DNA of 64,000 nucleotides from Xanthomonas sp. NCPPB 1128 (GCF_001043115.1 NZ_LFME01000003.1:124001-188000); one strand, 5' to 3'. Shown: positions 32,697 through 43,835, counted from the stretch's first letter. Translations and numbers: made by a program. Notes: generated from the sequence alone by a model not told the origin.

Positions 32697-33650
32697 TCAC
32701 TTCAGCTTGATTTCGCGCAACCGCTCTTCCAGATAGCCCTGCGCGGTGATCGGCTCGGGATAGCGGCTGGGGTTGTCGGCGCTGACGCAGGACGGCAGCA
32801 CGTCGATCACGAAGTCCGGGTTCGGGTGCAGGAAGAACGGCACCGAGTAGCGCGGCTGCCGTGCCTGCTCGCCCGGCGGGTTGACCACGCGGTGGGTGGT
32901 CGAGGGATACACGTGGTTGGTCAGGCGCTGCAGCATGTCGCCGATGTTGACCACGATGGTGTCGGCGTCGGAGGTGAACGGTACCCACTCGCCCTGCTTG
33001 GACTTCACTTCCAGGCCGGCGGCGCTGGCGCCGACCAGCAGGGTGATCAGGTTGATGTCCTCGTGGGCGCCGGCGCGCACGTTGGGGATGTCGTCGGCGG
33101 TGATCGGCGGGTAGTGGATGGGGCGCAGGATCGAGTTGCCCGAATCGGTCTTGTCGACGAAGTAGTGCTCGGGCAGGCCGATGTGCAGGGCCAGCGCCGA
33201 CAGCACCCGCGCGCCGAGCTCATCCAGCGCCTGGTACAGGCCGTAGCCGTGGGTGCGGAAGCCGGGCACTTCGCTCGGCCACAGGTTCGGCGGCATCACC
33301 GCGCGGTACGGAGAGTCGTCGGCGATCTCGCGGCCGATGTGCCAGAACTCCTTCAGGTCGAAATGCTTGGAGTCCTTGGCGGTCTCCACGCCGAAGGCGG
33401 TGTAGCCGCGCGCGCCGCCGCTGCCCGGCAGGTGGTACTGGCGCTTGGTCTCCTCGGGCAGGGCGAAGAACGCCTTGAACACATCGTAGGCCGCGTCGAT
33501 CTGCGCCTGGGCGATGCCGTGGTTGCGGATGCCGGCGAAGCCCCACTCGCGGTAGGCCGCGCCCAGCTCGGCGACGAAGGCCTCGCGATCGGTATCGAAA
33601 CGGGTGATGTCGAGGGTGGGAATGCGCGCAGTCATGGCAGGAACCGTCAT
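32697..33650 (-). CDS. 2-oxoglutarate/Fe(II)-dependent oxygenase, isopenicillin N synthase family
   Basis: Non-haem iron oxygenase of 317 residues. The iron ligands are His196 and Asp198 in GAHEDINLIT and His253 in STTHRVVNP; RYSVPFF supplies the 2-oxoglutarate-binding Arg and Ser. The N-terminal DIOX_N-type region is present (AYREWGFAGIRNHGI). The closest match known to me is the uncharacterised bacterial isopenicillin N synthase-like group; the substrate is unknown. Start ATG 33650 or ATG 33635; neither has a convincing ribosome site. The 3' end meets the SDR gene across a repeat palindrome. Confidence 0.9.
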   Translation of the reverse strand: MTVPAMTARIPTLDITRFDTDREAFVAELGAAYREWGFAGIRNHGIAQAQIDAAYDVFKAFFALPEETKRQYHLPGSGGARGYTAFGVETAKDSKHFDLKEFWHIGREIADDSPYRAVMPPNLWPSEVPGFRTHGYGLYQALDELGARVLSALALHIGLPEHYFVDKTDSGNSILRPIHYPPITADDIPNVRAGAHEDINLITLLVGASAAGLEVKSKQGEWVPFTSDADTIVVNIGDMLQRLTNHVYPSTTHRVVNPPGEQARQPRYSVPFFLHPNPDFVIDVLPSCVSADNPSRYPEPITAQGYLEERLREIKLK

Positions 33651-33675
33651 CTTGTGAAGGGAACGAACGCCGCGC

Positions 33676-33765
33676 TCAGCGCAGCAGGCGGTACAGCAGG
33701 TAGAAGGTGACCGCCTTGGCGACGATCACGAAGAGGGCAATGGCGATCGACTCACGCCGCGTCAC
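33676..33765 (-). CDS. Possible 29-residue membrane peptide overlapping the glmM 3' end
   Basis: GTG start at 33763-33765 inside the last codons of glmM, with GAGG six bases upstream, and a TGA stop at 33676-33678. The product [20 protein letters not shown] then FYLLYRLLR has a charged N-terminus, one hydrophobic helix of about 18 residues and a basic end, like known small inner-membrane proteins. The 14-base overlap with glmM would allow coupled translation. I do not recognise a family, and a random frame of this size is possible, but the hydrophobic design and ribosome site raise it above chance. Confidence 0.45.
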   Translation of the reverse strand: MTRRESIAIALFVIVAKAVTFYLLYRLLR

Positions 33766-35095
33766 GGACCGCCTCGGCCAGCGCGTCCAGAGTCTGTCGC
33801 ATCAGCGTGGCATCGTCGGCCTCGACCGTGACCCGCACCACCGGCTCGGTCCCGGAGGCGCGCAGGAAGGCACGTCCGCGCCCCTGCACCGACGCCTGCG
33901 CCGCGGCCAGCGCGGCCTTCACGGTGTCGGCCTCGAGCGGGCGCACGCCCGGCTGCAGGCGCACGTTGACCGTCTGCTGCGGCACCTTCTGCAGCCCGGC
34001 CAACGCCTGGCGCAGGGTCTGCCGCGAGCGCTTGAGCACTTCCAGCACCTGCAGCGCGCTGACGATGGCGTCGCCGGTGGTGGCGCGATCCAGGCACAGC
34101 ATGTGCCCGGAGGCCTCGCCGCCGAGCACCCCGCCCTGCTCCACCAGCGCCTGGTGCACGTGGCGGTCGCCGACCTTGGCGCGCAGGAACGGCACCTGCA
34201 ACCCGGCCAGCGCCCGTTCCAGGCCGTAGTTGGTCATCAGCGTACCGACCACCGGACCGTGCAGGCGGCCACTGGCCTGCCAACCGCAGGCCAGCACGTA
34301 CAGCAGGCCGTCGCCGTCGACCGGGTTGCCCTGGTCGTCGGCCATCAGCACGCGGTCGCCGTCGCCGTCGAAGGCGATGCCCAGGTGCGCGCCATGGTCG
34401 CGCACGTTGGCGGCGAGGTTGTCGATATGCATCGAACCGACGCCGGCGTTGATGTTGAGCCCGTCCGGCGCCGCGCCGATCGCGATCACCTCCGCGCCCA
34501 GTTCGCGAAAGAGCAGCGGCGCGATGTGGTAGGTCGCGCCGTGTGCGCAATCCAGCACCAGCTTCAGCCCGCGCAGGTCGAAACCACGCGGCACGCTGGC
34601 CTTGCAGAATTCGATGTAGCGGCCGATCGCCTCGCGCGCGCGCATCGCCTTGCCCAGCCGCTCGGACTCGACCGTGGCGAACGGCGCGTCCAGCGCGGCT
34701 TCGATCGCCTGCTCAGTGGCGTCGTCGAGCTTCTCGCCGTGGGCGGAAAAGAACTTGATGCCGTTGTCGTAGTGCGGATTGTGCGAGGCGCTGATCACGA
34801 TGCCGGCATCGGCGCCGAGGGTGCGCGTGAGGAACGCCACCGCCGGGGTCGGCATCGGCCCGAGCAACTGCACGTTGGCGCCGGCGGCGACCAGCCCGGC
34901 CTCCAGCGCCGACTCGAACATGTAGCCGGAGATGCGCGTGTCCTTGCCGATCACCACGGTCGGCCGTGCGGTGCCGCCGGCGACCAGCACCCGGCCCAGC
35001 GCATTGCCCAGGCGCATCACGAAATCGGCGGAAATCGCCCCCTGCCCGACCCGGCCACGGATGCCGTCGGTGCCGAAGTATTTACGGGCGCTCAT
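33752..35095 (-). CDS. glmM: Phosphoglucosamine mutase
   Basis: Converts glucosamine-6-phosphate to glucosamine-1-phosphate for UDP-GlcNAc, feeding peptidoglycan and LPS. It has 447 residues. FGTDGIRG opens the protein, the phosphorylated Ser is Ser104 in SASHNP, metal-binding DGDGDR and the late [11 protein letters not shown] phosphate loop are intact. ATG 35095 gives the family start [11 protein letters not shown]; no Shine-Dalgarno sequence is seen because a GGGACCC repeat lies directly upstream. It follows accD and overlaps a tiny frame at its 3' end. Confidence 0.97.
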   Translation of the reverse strand: MSARKYFGTDGIRGRVGQGAISADFVMRLGNALGRVLVAGGTARPTVVIGKDTRISGYMFESALEAGLVAAGANVQLLGPMPTPAVAFLTRTLGADAGIVISASHNPHYDNGIKFFSAHGEKLDDATEQAIEAALDAPFATVESERLGKAMRAREAIGRYIEFCKASVPRGFDLRGLKLVLDCAHGATYHIAPLLFRELGAEVIAIGAAPDGLNINAGVGSMHIDNLAANVRDHGAHLGIAFDGDGDRVLMADDQGNPVDGDGLLYVLACGWQASGRLHGPVVGTLMTNYGLERALAGLQVPFLRAKVGDRHVHQALVEQGGVLGGEASGHMLCLDRATTGDAIVSALQVLEVLKRSRQTLRQALAGLQKVPQQTVNVRLQPGVRPLEADTVKAALAAAQASVQGRGRAFLRASGTEPVVRVTVEADDATLMRQTLDALAEAVRDAA

Positions 35096-35102
35096 GGCGT
35101 CG

Positions 35103-35226
35103 GGACTCGGGACCCGGGACCCGGAAAAAGCGCAAGGCACGGACGGCGGTAGAAGCAAACATGCTGTTGGCGCGATACATCCGTCGTGGAATACCACGAG
35201 ACCCGGGTCCCGGGCCCCGGGTCCCG
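35103..35226. repeat. Inverted pair of GGGACCC/GGGACTC heptad repeats
   Basis: Units GGGACTC, GGGACCC, GGGACCC at 35104-35126 and the complementary array at 35200-35226, rich in CCCGGG, face each other around about 75 bases. They look like a C-rich variant of the GGGGATT family. They fill the accD-glmM spacer, with the proximal array ending only about 8 bases before the glmM start codon. Confidence 0.7.
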
Positions 35227-35230
35227 GCTT

Positions 35231-36118
<888 letters not shown>

Positions 36119-36385
36119 GCGATGTGACGATCCATTGGGCGGCCGCGAGAGCCGCAGAGGGGCGACAGTCTAACTCGGTCCCCCGGTGGCCTGCAGACGG
36201 TGGCGCATGGAGCGACCAGGCTGGCCGGCGCCGGCACGGCCACTGCCAGGACACCTGCCGCGCCTCGCGCAGCGCGGGACACGGCATCGCCGCCGCCATC
36301 CCGCATCGCCACCACTCAAGCGAGGGCCAGCGGCGGCGCGTGCCGTCCGACCAGCAATGCATGTGCCGCATGACCCGCACGCGCC

Positions 36386-36436
36386 GCGTTTGCGGCATCG
36401 CCGCAAACGCGAACGCCCGCGCAAGGCGGGCGTTCG
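36386..36436 (-). terminator. Two adjacent hairpins in the trpA-accD gap
   Basis: An 11-bp stem GCGTTTGCGGC / GCCGCAAACGC with loop ATC (36386-36410) is followed directly by an 11-bp stem CGAACGCCCGC / GCGGGCGTTCG with a 5-base loop (36410-36436), 20 bases after the trpA stop. No T-run follows, so a Rho-independent role is uncertain. The rest of this 337-base gap (36119-36455) shows no gene. Confidence 0.5.
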
Positions 36437-36455
36437 CATACACACCGGGCGTGGC

Positions 36456-37259
36456 TCAGCCCGCGTCCAGCGCCTGCCGCAGCGGCACCAGGAACGCCAG
36501 GGCGGCGTCGCGCGCGGCCTGCGGACTGCCGGCCTCGGCCAGCGCCGCGACCAGCGCGCTGCCCACCACCACGCCATCGGCGTCGGTGGCCATGGCCTTG
36601 GCGCTGGCGGCGTCCTTGATGCCGAAGCCGGCCACAACCGGCACCGGGCAGCGCGCGCGCAGCTGGCGCAGGCGATCGCCGGCGGCGCGGGTATCCAGCC
36701 GGTCGGCACCGGTCACGCCGGCGAAGCTGACGTAGTACAGATAGCCGCGCGCTGCATCGCACAACAACGCGATGCGTGCATCGCTGGTGGTCGGCGAGGC
36801 CAGCACGATCAGGTCCAGCCCCGCCTCGGCGAAGATCGTCAGGGTCTCGGCCGATTCCTCCGGCGGCAGGTCGACCAGCAGCACGCCGTCCACGCCGGCC
36901 GCCACCGCCTCCTCGGCGAAGCGCGCGGTGCCGTGGATCTCCACCGGGTTGAGGTAGCCCATCAGCACCACTGGCGTGGTCGCGTCGTCGCGGCGGAACG
37001 CGCTGACCGTCTCCAGCACGTAGCGCAGGCCGGCGCCGCGCGCCAGCGCACGCTCGGAGCTGCGCTGGATGGTCGGGCCGTCGGCCATCGGATCGGAGAA
37101 CGGCACACCCAGCTCGATCACGTCGGCACCGGCCTCGACCAGCGCGTGCATCGCCGGCACGGTCGCCTCCAGCGACGGATCGCCGGCGGTGAGGAAGGGG
37201 ATCAGGGCCTTGCGGCGTTGGGCATCGAGTCGGGCAAAGGTGTCGGCGAGGCGGTTCAT
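36456..37259 (-). CDS. trpA: Tryptophan synthase alpha chain
   Basis: Cleaves indole-3-glycerol phosphate to indole, which is channelled to TrpB. It has 267 residues. The catalytic Glu49 is in VIELGVPFSDP and Asp60 in DPMADGP; the GYLNPVE and VAGFGIKD phosphate-site motifs are intact. Start ATG 37259 (MNRLADTFARL) fits orthologues. It lies 134 bases behind trpB, an unusually large gap filled by repeats, and ahead of two hairpins before accD. Confidence 0.97.
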   Translation of the reverse strand: MNRLADTFARLDAQRRKALIPFLTAGDPSLEATVPAMHALVEAGADVIELGVPFSDPMADGPTIQRSSERALARGAGLRYVLETVSAFRRDDATTPVVLMGYLNPVEIHGTARFAEEAVAAGVDGVLLVDLPPEESAETLTIFAEAGLDLIVLASPTTSDARIALLCDAARGYLYYVSFAGVTGADRLDTRAAGDRLRQLRARCPVPVVAGFGIKDAASAKAMATDADGVVVGSALVAALAEAGSPQAARDAALAFLVPLRQALDAG

Positions 37260-37270
37260 GTGGGACCTAT

Positions 37271-37387
37271 GCGCCCCTCTCCCGGCGGGAGAGGGGTTGG
37301 GGTGAGGGAAAGGGAACGCGAGTGCACGAGGCTGCGCCCGTACCCTCATCCGGCGCTTCGCGCCACCTTCTCCCGCAGGAGAAGGGC
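37271..37387. repeat. Repeat cassette between trpB and trpA
   Basis: Two related elements face each other: CCCCTCTCCC-GGC-GGGAGAGGGG (37274-37296, perfect 10-bp hairpin) with TTGGGGTGAGGG behind it, and ACCCTCATCCGGCGCTTCGC followed by GCCACCTTCTCCC (37342-37376). The second unit is shared with the repeats at 49770 and 49977. Confidence 0.75.
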
Positions 37388-37393
37388 AAAGCG

Positions 37394-38611
<1,218 letters not shown>

Positions 38612-38708
38612 GGCGCAACCGGGGGCAACAGGACAGGCCTGCACTTTAGCGCACACGTTCCTATAGAAAAACCGATAAAGTCTGACGCGACCCGTCAGGA
38701 AAACTCAC
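38612..38708. promoter_or_regulatory. Divergent control region between trpB and the LysR gene
   Basis: The 97-base spacer holds an A+T-rich centre, 38660-38686, with TATAGAAAAACCGATAAAG, standing out from the surrounding G+C-rich DNA. LysR-type regulators usually bind such divergent spacers and control both genes. A weak -10-like TATAGG is present toward trpB. I could not fix a T-N11-A operator with confidence. Confidence 0.45.
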
Positions 38709-39602
38709 ATGACCAGTGCGCGTCGCCTGCCCTCGCTCAACGCCCTGCGCGCCTTCGAGGCCGCCGCGCGGCTGCGCAGCGTCGGCGCCGCGGCGACGGA
38801 ACTGCATGTCACTCATGGCGCGATCAGCCGCCAGGTGCGGCTGCTGGAGCAGGAACTGGGGCTGCCGCTGCTGCAGCGCGACGGCCGCGGCATCCGTCCG
38901 ACCGTCGCCGGCACGCGCCTGTGCGAGGCAGCCGGCAGCGCCTTCGCGCAATTGCACGAGGCGGTGACGGAACTGCGCCGCCCAGCACGCCCGGCCGCGC
39001 TGGTGCTGGGCTGCCCCGGCAGCATCCTGGCCCGCTGGATGATCCCGCGGCTGCAGGCGCTGCAGCGCGACCTGCCGGCGCTGACCCTGCACCTGTCGGC
39101 GCACGAGGGCGACTTCGGCGCCGACCTGGACGGCCTGGATGCGGCGCTGCTGCTGGGCCAGGCGCCGTGGCCGGCGGACTGGCAGGTCCGCGTGCTGGCG
39201 CCGGAGCGGATCGGCCCGGTGCTCAGCCCTGCCCTGCCGCAGGCCTCGGCACTGACCGCGGCTGCGCCAGCGGCACTGCAGGGACTGCCGCTGCTGCATA
39301 CCGTGTCGCGGCCGCAGGCCTGGCCGGCCTGGGCCGAGGCGCAGGGCCTGGCGCCGGTGCAGTTGCGCTACGGCACCGGCTTCGAGCACCTGTACTACCT
39401 GCTGGAGGCGGCGCTGGCCGGGATCGGCGTGGCGATCGCCCCGCAGCCGCTGGTCGCCGACGATCTGGCCAATGGCCGCCTGCTGGCACCTTGGGGCTTC
39501 GTCGAAACCGGCGGACAGTGGGCGCTGTGCACGCGCCGCGAGGTCCAGGATCCACGGGTCGACGCGCTGGCGCAGTGGCTGACGCAGGAACTGCAGCGCT
39601 GA
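38709..39602 (+). CDS. LysR-family transcriptional regulator, TrpI/GcvA-like
   Basis: DNA-binding regulator of 297 residues. The N-terminal winged helix (about 5-65) contains SVGAAATELHVTHGAISRQV and LLQRDGRGIRPT, and the C-terminal substrate-binding domain follows. ATG 38709 has AGGAAA 7 bases upstream. It is divergent from trpB, which suggests control of trpBA, perhaps by indole-3-glycerol phosphate as for Pseudomonas TrpI; this is inference from position only. The gene end is 34 bases from the end of convergent trpF. Confidence 0.88.
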   Translation: MTSARRLPSLNALRAFEAAARLRSVGAAATELHVTHGAISRQVRLLEQELGLPLLQRDGRGIRPTVAGTRLCEAAGSAFAQLHEAVTELRRPARPAALVLGCPGSILARWMIPRLQALQRDLPALTLHLSAHEGDFGADLDGLDAALLLGQAPWPADWQVRVLAPERIGPVLSPALPQASALTAAAPAALQGLPLLHTVSRPQAWPAWAEAQGLAPVQLRYGTGFEHLYYLLEAALAGIGVAIAPQPLVADDLANGRLLAPWGFVETGGQWALCTRREVQDPRVDALAQWLTQELQR

Positions 39603-39636
39603 CCGAGGCGACGCCGGCGACGGCGCCGCATCGCGC

Positions 39637-40299
39637 TCAGCAGTTGGTGTTCAACTCGTGGCAGTCGGCGCGGCGCACTTCCTCGACGAATTTGCGCATC
39701 TTGTGGCCGTCCTTGATCCCGGGCTGGCTTTCGATGCCGCTGGACACGTCCACGCCCCACGGCAAGGTGCCGATGATCGCGTCGAACACGTTGTCGCCAT
39801 TGATCCCGCCGGCGAGCAGGAACGGCCGGTGCAGGCCGGTGGGTAGCCGCGACCAGTCGAAGGTCTTGCCCGAGCCGCCGCTTTCGCCAGGGGCGTGGCT
39901 GTCGAACAGGAAGCCGGCGGCGTTGGGGAACTGCAGCTGCAGGGTGCGCGCGTTGATCTCGCCGCCGCCCATCGGCACCGCCTTCAGGTACGGCAGGTTG
40001 AAGCTGCGGCAGAAGCCGTCGTCCTCGTCGCCGTGGAACTGCAGCAGGGTCGGACGCACCGTGCGCAGCACCTCGCGCACCTCGTCCTTGGGGTTGTCGC
40101 GGAACAGCGCCACCACGTCCAGCATCGGCGCGGCGGCCTGGCGCATGGCGCGCGCCTCGGCCGGCGCCACTCGCCGCGGGCTGCCATGGGCGAACACGAA
40201 CCCGATCGAATCCACGCCCAACTCGCCTGCCAGGCGGATATCGCCGGCGCGGGTCATGCCGCAGAACTTGATGCGGGTGCGATACAACGTGCGATTCAT
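39637..40299 (-). CDS. trpF: Phosphoribosylanthranilate isomerase
   Basis: Amadori isomerisation step of tryptophan synthesis, a (beta/alpha)8 enzyme of 220 residues. Catalytic Cys is in KFCGMTR and Asp in the DVSSGIES region of the last strands ([10 protein letters not shown]); [11 protein letters not shown] binds phosphate. ATG 40299 overlaps the truA stop by 4 bases. The truA-trpF pairing is conserved in Pseudomonas and Xanthomonas relatives. The C-terminus DCHELNTNC is longer than in many orthologues. Confidence 0.96.
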   Translation of the reverse strand: MNRTLYRTRIKFCGMTRAGDIRLAGELGVDSIGFVFAHGSPRRVAPAEARAMRQAAAPMLDVVALFRDNPKDEVREVLRTVRPTLLQFHGDEDDGFCRSFNLPYLKAVPMGGGEINARTLQLQFPNAAGFLFDSHAPGESGGSGKTFDWSRLPTGLHRPFLLAGGINGDNVFDAIIGTLPWGVDVSSGIESQPGIKDGHKMRKFVEEVRRADCHELNTNC

Positions 40300-41069
40300 A
40301 GCGTGACCTCGTCCGGAAGCGTCCAGTGGGCGGGATAGAGGGGACCCACGAAAACCAGGCCCTGCGGTGGCGCCGTCGGACCGGCGACGCGGCGGTCGCG
40401 TCCGGCGAGCAGCTCGCCAATCCAGGACGCCGGCTTTTCGCCCGTCCCCACCATGACAAGGGAACCCACGATATTGCGCACCATGTGATGAAGGAATGCA
40501 TTGGCCTGGACCTGGATCTCGACCAGCTCGCCGCTGCGGTGCACCGTGATCGACTGCAGCTCGCGGCGCGCGTGCAGGGCCTGGCACTGCACGCTGCGGA
40601 AGGCGCTGAAGTCCTGCTCGCCCAGCAGCGCCTGCGCCGCCGCATGCATGGCCTCGGCCTGCAGCGGCCGCCGCTCCCAGCTCAGGGTCTGCCGGTACAG
40701 CGCCGGGCGCACCTGGCGGTTGAGCAGGCGGTAGCGGTAGCGGCGCGCGCGGGCGGAGAAGCGTGCGTGGAAATCGTCGGCCACCGGCACGCACCAGCGC
40801 ACGCACACCGAGGGCGGCAGCCGCGCGGTGGCGCCCAGCATCCAGCCGCGCGCCGGGCGCGGCGCGTCGCAGTCGAAATGCACCACCTGGCACTCGCCGT
40901 GCACGCCGGCATCGGTGCGGCCGGCGCAGACCACGCTCACCGGCGCGTCGGCCACCGACGACAGCGCCGCCTGCAGCGTCGCCTGCACGCTGGGGCCGCC
41001 GCTCTCGCCGAGCTGCTGCCAGCCCTGGAACTCGCTGCCGTCGTATTCCACGCCTAGCGCGTAGCGCAT
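40296..41069 (-). CDS. truA: tRNA pseudouridine(38-40) synthase
   Basis: Modifies positions 38-40 of the tRNA anticodon stem-loop. It has 257 residues. Catalytic Asp is in [19 protein letters not shown] at the start and [12 protein letters not shown] near residue 200 are TruA signatures. ATG 41069 fits [11 protein letters not shown]. It overlaps trpF by 4 bases and follows fimV after 223 bases. The upstream spacer contains a GCGCTGAG/CTCAGCGC hairpin without a T-run. Confidence 0.97.
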   Translation of the reverse strand: MRYALGVEYDGSEFQGWQQLGESGGPSVQATLQAALSSVADAPVSVVCAGRTDAGVHGECQVVHFDCDAPRPARGWMLGATARLPPSVCVRWCVPVADDFHARFSARARRYRYRLLNRQVRPALYRQTLSWERRPLQAEAMHAAAQALLGEQDFSAFRSVQCQALHARRELQSITVHRSGELVEIQVQANAFLHHMVRNIVGSLVMVGTGEKPASWIGELLAGRDRRVAGPTAPPQGLVFVGPLYPAHWTLPDEVTL

Positions 41070-41292
41070 GGCGACCTCCGCTGCAGTGCGGCACCGGCGG
41101 CAGTGCGCCGTGCGGCCGCTTCACACATGGAAGCGCACACGGCGCCCGTCACATGACCGCGGCGGCAGTGTCCCGACCGGGCGCTGAGCGCACCCTCAGC
41201 GCTGGCCTGCCGCCGATGGGCAGGGTGCCGCGGGGCCGTCCCGATCCAGACCGGACGGCCGCGGCGAGCGCGCCGCGCGCCGCCTGCCGCCA

Positions 41293-43389
41293 TCAGTCCA
41301 GCCGTCCCAGCAGTTGCAGCGCCTCGGCGCGCGCGGCTGGGTCGCCGCTGGCCGCGACCTCGGTCAGCAAGGTGCGTGCGGTCTCGTTGTCGCCCAGGTC
41401 CATGTACGCCACCGCCAGTTCCAGGCGTTCGCGGCCGGCCGGTGGATACGGCGACGGCGCTTCGGCCGGTGCGGGTGAAGATGCAGGCGCGGCGTGCTGG
41501 TGCCAGGTCGGCTCCTGCCGGCCGCCGCCGGCATCGCTGTCGGCACGGGCGTCGCCGCCCGGCGCTGCGACCACCGGCGACGGCTGCCGCCACGGCGCCT
41601 CGGCAGCCGGCTCAGCGGCTGGTGCGGCCTCCGGATGAGAGTCGGCCACGTCGACGGAATGGACATCGTCATTGCCAGCGGACAGCGACGCGTCGGCCGG
41701 CGCATGGCGCAGCGTCTGCTGCGCCAGCGCCCGCTCAAAGGCGTCGTCGTCAAGTGCGATGTGCTGATCGGCGTGATCGTGGTGATCCGCGTGATCGCCG
41801 GCAACATGGTCAGCGCGCTCCCACTCTTCCAGCGCCTCCTCGTCACGGGTAGCCGTGGCGTCCTCGGCCAGCGGCTCGGCGAGTTCCAGCGGCGGCAGTT
41901 CCGGCGCATCGACATCGCGGTGCGCGACCACCGGCACCGCGGCGCCGGCCGCCAGCGCGGCGTCGTCGTCGCGCGGCAACGGCGGCAGCGGCGAGGGCTT
42001 GCGCCGACGCGACAGCAGCCAGGCGCCGAGGCCCAGCACCAACAGGCTCAGCCCGCCCCACAGCCACAGCGGGAACCCGCCATTGGCCGGCGCCTGGGCG
42101 GCCGCCGCGGCCGGCGGCGCCTGCCCGGCCTGGGCCAGGCGCTTCTGCGCCGCGGCCAGGTCGCTGTCCTTCAACGCGATCAGTTGCTGCTGCTGGGACT
42201 TGAGCTTTTCGAGCTGGTCCACCCGCGAGCGCAGTTCCTGGACCTCGGCATCGCGTGCCGCGAGATCTTCGCGCGCCTGCTGCAATTGTTGGGCTGCCAC
42301 CATGTCTCCTTCGTCGCCGGCACCGGTGCCGGACTTGGTTCCCGCCTCGCGGCGCGTCGCCGGCACCGCCGGCGCGATTTCCAGCCGTGCGCCGGCGGCG
42401 GCGGCGGCCGGCGCTGCGGCGGCCGGTTTGGCTGCGGCCTGCGCCGTCGCCGCGTCCTGCTGGGCCTGTGCCGGCTGCGGCACCGGCGCGCGTGCCTGGC
42501 GCCACTGCGCCGCCTGCTCGCGCACCACCGCCTCGGCCGCGGCGGCGTCCAGGCTGGCCAGGTCCTCTTCGCGCGGCGTGCGCAGCACCGCGCCCTGCTT
42601 GAGCAGGTTGAGGTTGCCGCGGATGAAGGCGTCCGGATTGGCGCGCAGCAGCGCGACCATGGTCTGGTCCAGCGAATGGCCGTTGCCGCGCGCCAGTTGC
42701 CCGGCGATCTGCGACAGGGTCTGCCCGGCGCGCACCGGCGCCAGCGCATCGCCGGGCGCGGCCGCAGGGGCCGGTGCCGGACGCGGCGTGGCGGCCGGCC
42801 TGGCGCTCGGCGTCGCGGCGGCCGCCGGGGCTGGCGCGGGCGCGGCCGTGGACGCATCGCGAGCGATGCGGTCGGACGGCTGCGCCGCGGCCGGTGCATC
42901 GATCGCCGGCGCATCGATCGCCGCGGCGGTGTTGGGCGCGTCGATCAGCGCGGAGTATTCGCGGATCAGCCGGCCCTGGCCCCAATCGACCTCGATCAGG
43001 AAGCTCAGCGACGGCACGTCGACCGGCATGCGGCTGCTGACCTGGATCACCGCGCGGCCCTTGCGGGTCTGGGTGAAGCGGAACTGCAGGTCGCTGACCA
43101 GGCCTTGCGGCCGCTCCAGCCCGACCCGCGCGAAGGTCGCCGGCGCGGCCAGCGCCACCCGCGCCCGCTCCAGCTCGCCCGGTTCGTTGGAGATCACCGG
43201 GATCTCGGCCAGGAACGGCTCGCCCGGCTTGGACAGCACGCGGATATCGCCCAGGCCCAGCGCCAGCGCGGCCTGGCTACAGGCCAGCAACAGCAGCGCC
43301 GCGGCGGCGCGACAGACATGGCGCAGCCCGCGCGCGGCGGACACCGCATCGCCACTACGGCGATGGAACACACGTGGTTGTAGGCGCAT
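41293..43389 (-). CDS. fimV: FimV/HubP-like polar hub protein with LysM domain
   Basis: Inner-membrane landmark protein of the FimV/HubP family, needed in relatives for type IV pilus function and pole organisation. The protein has 698 residues from ATG 43389. It has a signal peptide ending ALALG, the FimV N-terminal domain GLGDIRVLSKPGEPFLAEIP, a LysM domain (about 217-275), Ala/Pro-rich linkers, a coiled coil (about 362-425), one transmembrane helix (about 439-460, WLWGGLSLLVLGLGAW), an acidic cytoplasmic part with a His/Asp patch near 526-543, and the C-terminal FimV domain ERLELAVAYMDLGDNETAR. ATG 43413 or 43419 would lengthen the signal peptide. Order asd-fimV-truA-trpF matches Pseudomonas. 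Confidence 0.9.
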   Translation of the reverse strand: MRLQPRVFHRRSGDAVSAARGLRHVCRAAAALLLLACSQAALALGLGDIRVLSKPGEPFLAEIPVISNEPGELERARVALAAPATFARVGLERPQGLVSDLQFRFTQTRKGRAVIQVSSRMPVDVPSLSFLIEVDWGQGRLIREYSALIDAPNTAAAIDAPAIDAPAAAQPSDRIARDASTAAPAPAPAAAATPSARPAATPRPAPAPAAAPGDALAPVRAGQTLSQIAGQLARGNGHSLDQTMVALLRANPDAFIRGNLNLLKQGAVLRTPREEDLASLDAAAAEAVVREQAAQWRQARAPVPQPAQAQQDAATAQAAAKPAAAAPAAAAAGARLEIAPAVPATRREAGTKSGTGAGDEGDMVAAQQLQQAREDLAARDAEVQELRSRVDQLEKLKSQQQQLIALKDSDLAAAQKRLAQAGQAPPAAAAAQAPANGGFPLWLWGGLSLLVLGLGAWLLSRRRKPSPLPPLPRDDDAALAAGAAVPVVAHRDVDAPELPPLELAEPLAEDATATRDEEALEEWERADHVAGDHADHHDHADQHIALDDDAFERALAQQTLRHAPADASLSAGNDDVHSVDVADSHPEAAPAAEPAAEAPWRQPSPVVAAPGGDARADSDAGGGRQEPTWHQHAAPASSPAPAEAPSPYPPAGRERLELAVAYMDLGDNETARTLLTEVAASGDPAARAEALQLLGRLD

Positions 43390-43434
43390 CCCGCCCCTGC
43401 CCCTTGGAGTCATGCCCATCAATATATATGAAGC

Positions 43435-43463
43435 GGGGAGTGGGGATTTGGGATTGGGGATTC
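43435..43463 (+). repeat. GGGGATT heptad repeat
   Basis: GGGGAGTGGGGATTTGGGAT followed by TGGGGATTCG just upstream of the fimV start region. Four G-runs with short loops fit the G-quadruplex pattern. It is paired with a C-rich copy at 43801. Confidence 0.7.
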
Positions 43464-43570
43464 GTTGCGGGCACTGCAGTGGCGGGGGTGCGCTCGCACG
43501 GGGTGCGCAAGCGGCTTCTCCTCCCCTTGCGGAATCAGTGCCCAGCGAGCACTGCAACGCCGCTTGTCCT

Positions 43571-43636
43571 GTAGGAGCGGTTTCAGCCGCGATGGCGTTC
43601 CCGGGAACGCTTCGTCGCGGCTGAAGCCGCTCCTAC
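43571..43636. repeat. Inverted pair of GTAG REP elements
   Basis: Starts with GTAGGAGCGGTTTCAGCCGC and ends with the complement, GCGGCTGAAGCCGCTCCTAC, around a CCCGGG centre: 66 bases in all, the same length as the pair at 53583. It lies in the middle of the asd-fimV spacer. Confidence 0.8.
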
Positions 43637-43800
43637 CGGGGTGCACCGGTCATCATCGCGCCCGCAGGCGCTTGTCTTCGCAGCACGACGCGGACGCCGG
43701 ACACGACAACGGCCAGGGCACGCGCCACTGGCCGCTGCGTGTCTACCGGGACATCGCGCACTACGCAGGTCTGGAACAGCCGGCGCTGCGCCGCGCTTTA

Positions 43801-43832
43801 CGAGTCCCCAATCCCGACTGCCAAATCCCGGC
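43801..43832 (-). repeat. Heptad repeat, C-rich on the plus strand
   Basis: CGAGTCCCCAATCCCGACTG and CCAAATCCCGG directly behind the asd stop codon. The 440-base gap between asd and fimV contains only this, the heptad copy at 43435 and the REP pair; no gene was seen. Confidence 0.7.
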
Positions 43833-43835
43833 CCC

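Noticed and set aside
41180-41202. GCGCTGAG/CTCAGCGC hairpin between fimV and truA as a terminator
   Set aside because: No T-run on the minus strand; it may only be a structured spacer.
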